Assembly (NCBI GenBank): GCA_938092195.1
Contig: CALKHD010000153.1
Location: 1 to 7,297, forward strand
From: an uncultured Flavobacteriales bacterium
GTDB lineage: Bacteria; Bacteroidota; Bacteroidia; Flavobacteriales_D; Sanyastnellaceae
Length of the DNA stretch: 7,297 nt
Direction: 5' to 3'
Within the stretch, counting starts at the first letter, position 1. The number at the start of each line of letters is the position of its first letter. This document shows positions 3,866-7,297 of the stretch, piece by piece. The notes under the pieces are model-generated. The model saw only the letters and a list, made by a program, of their open reading frames with translations, made no database searches and was not told the DNA's origin. The position numbers and the translations under genes are program-made.

Positions 3866-6718
3866 TTAATCGCAAGCGGTGCCCCAGTTGGAAAGCAATG
3901 ACAATAAATCGGCCAACCCCACAACTCCATCTCCATTGATGTCACTTTCACACAAAATGGAGCAGCTCCCATCATCGATCGTGGCTGCAGGCGAGTAGTT
4001 GACCGCCTCTGGGTTCAAACAGCCACCCAATACGCAGCTTCCATCATCAAAGGTGGCAGCAGGGTTGTAGTTCATGGCAAAAGAATAGGTGCAGCCCGAA
4101 AGCCCGTTCACCACTTCAACCCAAGCTGGAACTGGATCACTGGCGCAACTCAGACCCTGGCTGGTGACGCTCCAGTCGTAGAAAAAATAGTAGTAGCCCA
4201 AACCTGCATTGTTGGGAATGGTGGAACCCGTGATGGTGGCCAATTCCCCCATGACGTAGGGATAGTCCATTTCAGAAGACACATTGTCTCGCCACAGTTC
4301 AATGTCATCGCCAGACACCATCAACCGGTAGCCTTGTCCCGGATCGAGCTCAAACCCTAAGGGCACATCGTTCCACCCAGACTCCAGCTCAACCTCCAAA
4401 GAAGCCACCACCCCCAATTGCGGAACCAAGACTTGAACAACCCTTGGGCCGTCAGAAGAAGCCCGCATGCGCACTTGATTCAGAATCAATGCCTCGTGCA
4501 CATCAAAAGAGAGGCCATAACTGTCTGAATTGATGAATCCGCCACTGGAGATGTCTTCTTTTCCTCCCTGGACTGTTTCCACATTTCGTTGGGCCTTGGA
4601 CTGAACCAACCACCCTTGGCTCGCCGCCAATGGACCTGTGCTGAACGTCGCAGACGAAGACAGGAAAGGCCCCAGTTCTGGCGTGGTTCCAGCCAAGATG
4701 TCCTCTCCAACGAAAGGAATCAAAGGGTCAAACCAATGCAGCTCGCCATCGTCCAACACCACCGGTTCAAAGGTGTGACCTTGACCCAAGGGCAGAACGA
4801 CCGGCGCGACGATGGGGTTGGCTGGAGAATCCAACACCACCAAATCAATCGGATCCGACGTATCCAAGTAACCACATGCATTGGTCGTGGTCACCGAAAT
4901 GGTGCTGGATTCACTCACCCATAAGGTGTCCTCTTGCCCACCATTGGACCATTGGGTGCTCAAAGACGCGCCCTGAACCCACAAGCCGCGAACCCCTCCC
5001 GAACAAAACGTACTGGGCCCATCCAACACCACAACAGGTGGAGCAGCCTGCACCACAGACAACGGCACCAAAGGAGAGAGAACCGCACATCCCTCGTTGG
5101 AGGTCAACAACGCTTGCACCATTCCGCTTTCGCCAAATGACTGTCCATTGGGACCTTCTTCTCCTCCTGTCCAAGAGCTGGCCGTCCAGCCTTGGGGCAC
5201 TTCGAACACCACAGTTTCACCTGGACACAATTCCACTGCCGAGGGCCAATTCAACTCCAAGTCCGATGCCGAACAGGAGGACTCCAGCACCGTGTGGTAT
5301 TGGTCCACATCCGGAGCCTCCAGGACGGTGCGCAATCCGCTGGGCCAGAAAAACTCCACGCTGTCGACCGCTGCATGATCGGCCAAACCAAAATTGAAGG
5401 TCAACGGGCCGCAAGAACTGTAGCTGTTGCCCAAGGAACTTTGGTCTGTTCGTACAAAATCTGCAGCGGCATGGACCACCACCCTCGCGCCGGCTGCATC
5501 TCGCGGTGACACGACACCCTCGAGTTCAAACCCGATCCAGTGCTGGGTGGTATCGGCATTTAAGAACAACTGACAACCGGGGTTGGAACCGCTCAGGGTG
5601 TTCACCACCAGCAGGTCTTCCGTTCCGTTGAAGTCAAAATCTGCAGCCACCGAAGCGTAGCCACTGAATGGGCTCTCCAATGGCGTCCCCTCGGCCACGT
5701 CGGTAAAGGTCAAATCTCCCTGGTTGTGGTAGAGCAGATTCAAAAAGGGACTGAACAGGAATTCATTGGCCACATACAAATCGCGCTCGCCATCGTGGTC
5801 GTGATCGATGAACACCGTGCCCCAACCCATACCTGCATCTCCCACTCCGGCAGACTCTGTGATGTTGGTGAACGGTTCCACTGTGCCTGAAATGGAGGGT
5901 GGCCCCGGGTTCATAAAAAGGTCGTTGGGCAGATTGTTGGAGATGTAGATGTCCATGAATCCATCGTGGTTCAAATCAGCGATGTCCACGCCCATCCCCT
6001 GGGCTTCTAAGTCCAACCCCCATTCTTCGGCTTGCTCATCGAATGCGCCTGTGCCATCATTGATGTACAGCTTGTTGGCCTGATTGGCGTCGTGGGTCAA
6101 GTAAAGGTCCAGGTCGCCGTCGTTCTCGATGTCGAAAAAGATGGCCCCCATCCCAATCAAGTTGTCGCTGGCCCCTGATGCCAGATAGCCATCGGTGAAG
6201 CCTCCATTCCCATCGCCCAGCCAGAGTTCATTTTCGGCACTCATGTTCACCACATAGAGGTCCAACCAACCATCTTGATTCACATCGGCAGCATGGGCTC
6301 CACGGCATTGGGCATCGGTGTTGGACCACAAGGCATCGGAGATTTCGGTGAAAGCCCCCCCATCATTCCGCCAGAACCGGTTGGCCTCTCCAGAATTGCA
6401 ACTGAACAAATCCGGATCGCCATCGTTGTCGAAATCGAAGAAGAGAGATGCCATGGTGAACCCCTCATCTTCCACCCCCAGCTCCACAGGCACAAACTCA
6501 GCGCCTCCTTCGTTGCGGTAAAGGGTGTTGGCTGCCAATCGGCTGCCCACATAGACATCCAAATCCCCGTCCAGGTCATAGTCGGCCACGGCCGCTGTGT
6601 GGTTCAGGTAATTCCCCAGCAGTCCCGCGTCCACACTGTGGTCGATGAAATTTGGTACTTGCCCCAATGCAGAAGCACAAAAGGCCAGGACGATGATGCT
6701 GAAAAAAAAGCGTTTCAC
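3866..6718 (-). CDS. Secreted FG-GAP/VCBS beta-propeller and ASPIC/UnbV protein with dockerin-like tail
   Basis: A large exported protein of 950 residues, of unknown function. The frame is open to a TTG at 6748, but GTG at 6718 gives a clean signal peptide, MKRFFFSIIVLAFCASALG, with probable cleavage before Q20, so that start is preferred. Seven D-x-D-x-D-G-type loops follow at about 47-58, 95-106, 145-156, 196-207, 248-259, 305-316 and 360-371, as expected for a seven-bladed calcium-binding FG-GAP/VCBS propeller. An ASPIC/UnbV (CRTAC1-type) domain spans about 391-479, ending in VEFFWPSGLR. Next come Ig-like modules (about 490-556, 560-629, 633-712) and a beta-sandwich containing YYYFFYDWSV (about 713-855). 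Two Cys-rich repeats (875-895, 899-919) precede a dockerin-like tail, DINGDGVVGLADLLSLLSNWG (926-946). No lipobox and no recognisable type IX C-terminal domain are seen. It lies 58 nt after hutI and 34 nt before ftcD on the same strand. A role in adhesion or ligand binding at the cell surface is inference only. Confidence 0.9.
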   Translation of the reverse strand: MKRFFFSIIVLAFCASALGQVPNFIDHSVDAGLLGNYLNHTAAVADYDLDGDLDVYVGSRLAANTLYRNEGGAEFVPVELGVEDEGFTMASLFFDFDNDGDPDLFSCNSGEANRFWRNDGGAFTEISDALWSNTDAQCRGAHAADVNQDGWLDLYVVNMSAENELWLGDGNGGFTDGYLASGASDNLIGMGAIFFDIENDGDLDLYLTHDANQANKLYINDGTGAFDEQAEEWGLDLEAQGMGVDIADLNHDGFMDIYISNNLPNDLFMNPGPPSISGTVEPFTNITESAGVGDAGMGWGTVFIDHDHDGERDLYVANEFLFSPFLNLLYHNQGDLTFTDVAEGTPLESPFSGYASVAADFDFNGTEDLLVVNTLSGSNPGCQLFLNADTTQHWIGFELEGVVSPRDAAGARVVVHAAADFVRTDQSSLGNSYSSCGPLTFNFGLADHAAVDSVEFFWPSGLRTVLEAPDVDQYHTVLESSCSASDLELNWPSAVELCPGETVVFEVPQGWTASSWTGGEEGPNGQSFGESGMVQALLTSNEGCAVLSPLVPLSVVQAAPPVVVLDGPSTFCSGGVRGLWVQGASLSTQWSNGGQEDTLWVSESSTISVTTTNACGYLDTSDPIDLVVLDSPANPIVAPVVLPLGQGHTFEPVVLDDGELHWFDPLIPFVGEDILAGTTPELGPFLSSSATFSTGPLAASQGWLVQSKAQRNVETVQGGKEDISSGGFINSDSYGLSFDVHEALILNQVRMRASSDGPRVVQVLVPQLGVVASLEVELESGWNDVPLGFELDPGQGYRLMVSGDDIELWRDNVSSEMDYPYVMGELATITGSTIPNNAGLGYYYFFYDWSVTSQGLSCASDPVPAWVEVVNGLSGCTYSFAMNYNPAATFDDGSCVLGGCLNPEAVNYSPAATIDDGSCSILCESDINGDGVVGLADLLSLLSNWGTACD
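3869..3943 (-). other. Dockerin-like EF-hand segment at the C-terminus
   Basis: The last 25 codons encode a loop with Asp, Asn, Asp, Gly, Val and Asp at EF-hand/dockerin spacing (D-I-N-G-D-G-V-V-G-L-A-D), followed by the helix-like DLLSLLSNWG and a final Cys. True dockerins have two such segments; here there is one, at the very end. Similar single tails occur on exported proteins of some Flavobacteriales and Planctomycetes, where they are suspected of anchoring or sorting. The calcium loop is visible; its role is inferred. Confidence 0.65.
3962..4096 (-). repeat. Two tandem 21-residue Cys-rich modules
   Basis: Copy 1 (4034-4096) and copy 2 (3962-4024) share 14 of 21 residues: an opening GC, then A-NY-PAAT-DDGSC. 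They are separated by three residues. Each has one Cys at either end, suggesting a disulfide per module or between modules after export. Such units are common near the C-termini of Flavobacteriales surface proteins; their function is not known to me. Confidence 0.8.
5606..6580 (-). repeat. Seven FG-GAP/VCBS calcium-loop repeats (beta-propeller)
   Basis: Seven degenerate repeats of about 45-55 residues each carry an Asp/Asn-rich loop followed by a D-(L/V/I)-Y-(V/I/L) strand: DYDLDGDLDVYV, DFDNDGDPDLFS, DVNQDGWLDLYV, DIENDGDLDLYL, DLNHDGFMDIYI, DHDHDGERDLYV and DFDFNGTEDLLV. Seven matches the blade count of integrin-type propellers. The last is most degenerate (Asn for the third Asp, LLV for LYV). 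Divergence between copies argues for old duplication, not recent expansion. Confidence 0.85.
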
Positions 6719-6776
6719 AATCGATTCTCGGGCCGACACAAGCGGCAAGGTTGGAACAGATTAAGATACGAAGGGT

Positions 6777-7297
6777 TCAAGCCACCCAATGTCCACGGAG
6801 CAGAACCCGGTCAGCAATGGGGTCTCCAAAGGCGTAGAGCGCTTCATTCACCGAGCCCAGAGGACGGGTGACCATCAAGCTGGCCTCTTGCCCCACAGCC
6901 AATCCGCCCACCTCCTTCTGAAGGTTCAGGGCTGCAGCTCCGTTGACAGTGGCTGCGGCCAAAGCTTCAATGGGCTCCAAGCCCATCCGCAAACACCCCA
7001 GCGCAGCCGCCAAATGCATGTTTCCTGAAGGAGCTGAACCCGGATTGAAATCGGTGGCGATGGCCAAAGCGCAGCCTGCATCCACCAAGGTTCTTCCCGG
7101 TGTGAATGGCAAGTCTAAAAACAAGGAGCACAAGGGCAACGCCACTGGAACCGTTGACCCACTGGCCAACTCAGCCACATCCGAAGCTTCCAGCACTTCC
7201 AAATGGTCGACGGACAAGGCCTCCATTTCTACGCAAAGCCCCACGCCCCCTCCTGCGGTGAATTGATTCACGTGGACTTTGGCAGGGATTCCACGAA
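6777..7297 (-). CDS. hutI: Imidazolonepropionase HutI, C-terminal part (cut by right edge)
   Basis: HutI is a zinc-dependent amidohydrolase that opens the ring of 4-imidazolone-5-propionate to give N-formimidoyl-L-glutamate, the FtcD substrate. The visible 172 residues are the C-terminal 40% or so of a typical protein of about 400-420 residues; the start lies beyond the window. Amidohydrolase landmarks in order are KVHVNQF (6-12), whose His is the expected metal ligand, the active-site SVDHLE (28-33) with His31, and ATDFNPGSAP (80-89), whose Asp82 completes the metal site. The usual C-terminal strands, VGGLAVGQEASLMV (129-142) and ADRVLLRGHW (161-170), close the protein. An internal GTG at 7271 is not the real start, since homologous sequence continues upstream to the edge. 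The stop lies 58 nt before the secreted-protein gene. The identification is firm. Confidence 0.93.
   Translation of the reverse strand, partial: RGIPAKVHVNQFTAGGGVGLCVEMEALSVDHLEVLEASDVAELASGSTVPVALPLCSLFLDLPFTPGRTLVDAGCALAIATDFNPGSAPSGNMHLAAALGCLRMGLEPIEALAAATVNGAAALNLQKEVGGLAVGQEASLMVTRPLGSVNEALYAFGDPIADRVLLRGHWVA

Noticed and set aside
3851..3875. A promoter for ftcD using TAGTTTGG (3858-3851) and TTG (3875-3873)
   Set aside because: The -7 match has one mismatch and the spacer is only 14 nt, too short for the TTG / TAnnTTTG class.
2878..3939. A 353-codon open frame on the + strand opposite ftcD
   Set aside because: It lies antisense to a clearly conserved FtcD, its translation resembles no family and is rich in His, Arg and Ser as expected of a shadow frame, and it crosses the ftcD start into the neighbouring gene.
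4876..5397. A 173-codon + strand frame inside the secreted-protein gene
   Set aside because: The translation is rich in Pro, Thr, Arg and His with no domain pattern, and the opposite strand carries recognisable UnbV and Ig-like domains throughout.
6683..6694. LAFC in the signal peptide as a lipobox
   Set aside because: Phe directly before the Cys is not tolerated in lipoboxes, and a normal ALG|Q signal peptidase I site follows.
7269..7271. GTG as the start of a short 164-residue HutI-like protein
   Set aside because: HutI-like sequence including KVH continues upstream to the window edge, so this is an internal Val of a gene cut by the boundary.

Overview
The window looks like a chromosomal segment from an uncultured or marine member of the Bacteroidota, most likely Flavobacteriales with a fairly high GC content. 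Four observations support this. The upstream regions carry TTG / TAnnTTTG promoter elements and no clear Shine-Dalgarno sequences. trmD and rplS sit together without rimM and rpsP beside them. FtcD is a bifunctional fusion. The large secreted protein ends in tandem Cys-rich 'NY-PAAT-DDGSC' modules of the kind common in Flavobacteriales surface proteins. The assignment is an inference from protein style, not from a marker-gene comparison.

Left part, + strand. A divergent promoter region (about 50-150) separates a gene fragment leaving the left edge on the - strand (start at 49) from trmD (151-831). Next come rplS (881-1243), a strong intrinsic terminator (1266-1304) and a divergent cutC homologue (1340-2095). 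TrmD (tRNA m1G37 methyltransferase) and L19 are translation genes. CutC is a TIM-barrel protein linked historically to copper homeostasis.

Right part, - strand. Reading right to left are the 3' part of hutI (imidazolonepropionase, cut by the right edge), a 950-residue secreted protein and ftcD. The secreted protein has a seven-repeat FG-GAP/VCBS beta-propeller, an ASPIC/UnbV domain, Ig-like modules, two Cys-rich repeats and a dockerin-like tail. FtcD is a fused glutamate formimidoyltransferase / formimidoyl-THF cyclodeaminase. Gaps are 58 and 34 nt, so the three may be co-transcribed. HutI makes N-formimidoyl-glutamate, and FtcD passes its formimino group to tetrahydrofolate and deaminates it, so these two flank the secreted gene as consecutive steps of histidine breakdown. 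cutC and ftcD converge with only 32 nt between them.

Coding density is very high and no stretch over 300 bases lacks a gene. I saw no rRNA, tRNA, CRISPR array, insertion sequence or phage gene. The points most worth a second look are the unusual secreted protein inside the histidine-degradation pair, its single dockerin-like C-terminus in place of a recognisable type IX secretion tail, the divergent promoter that would make trmD mRNA nearly leaderless, and the altered core residues of CutC.
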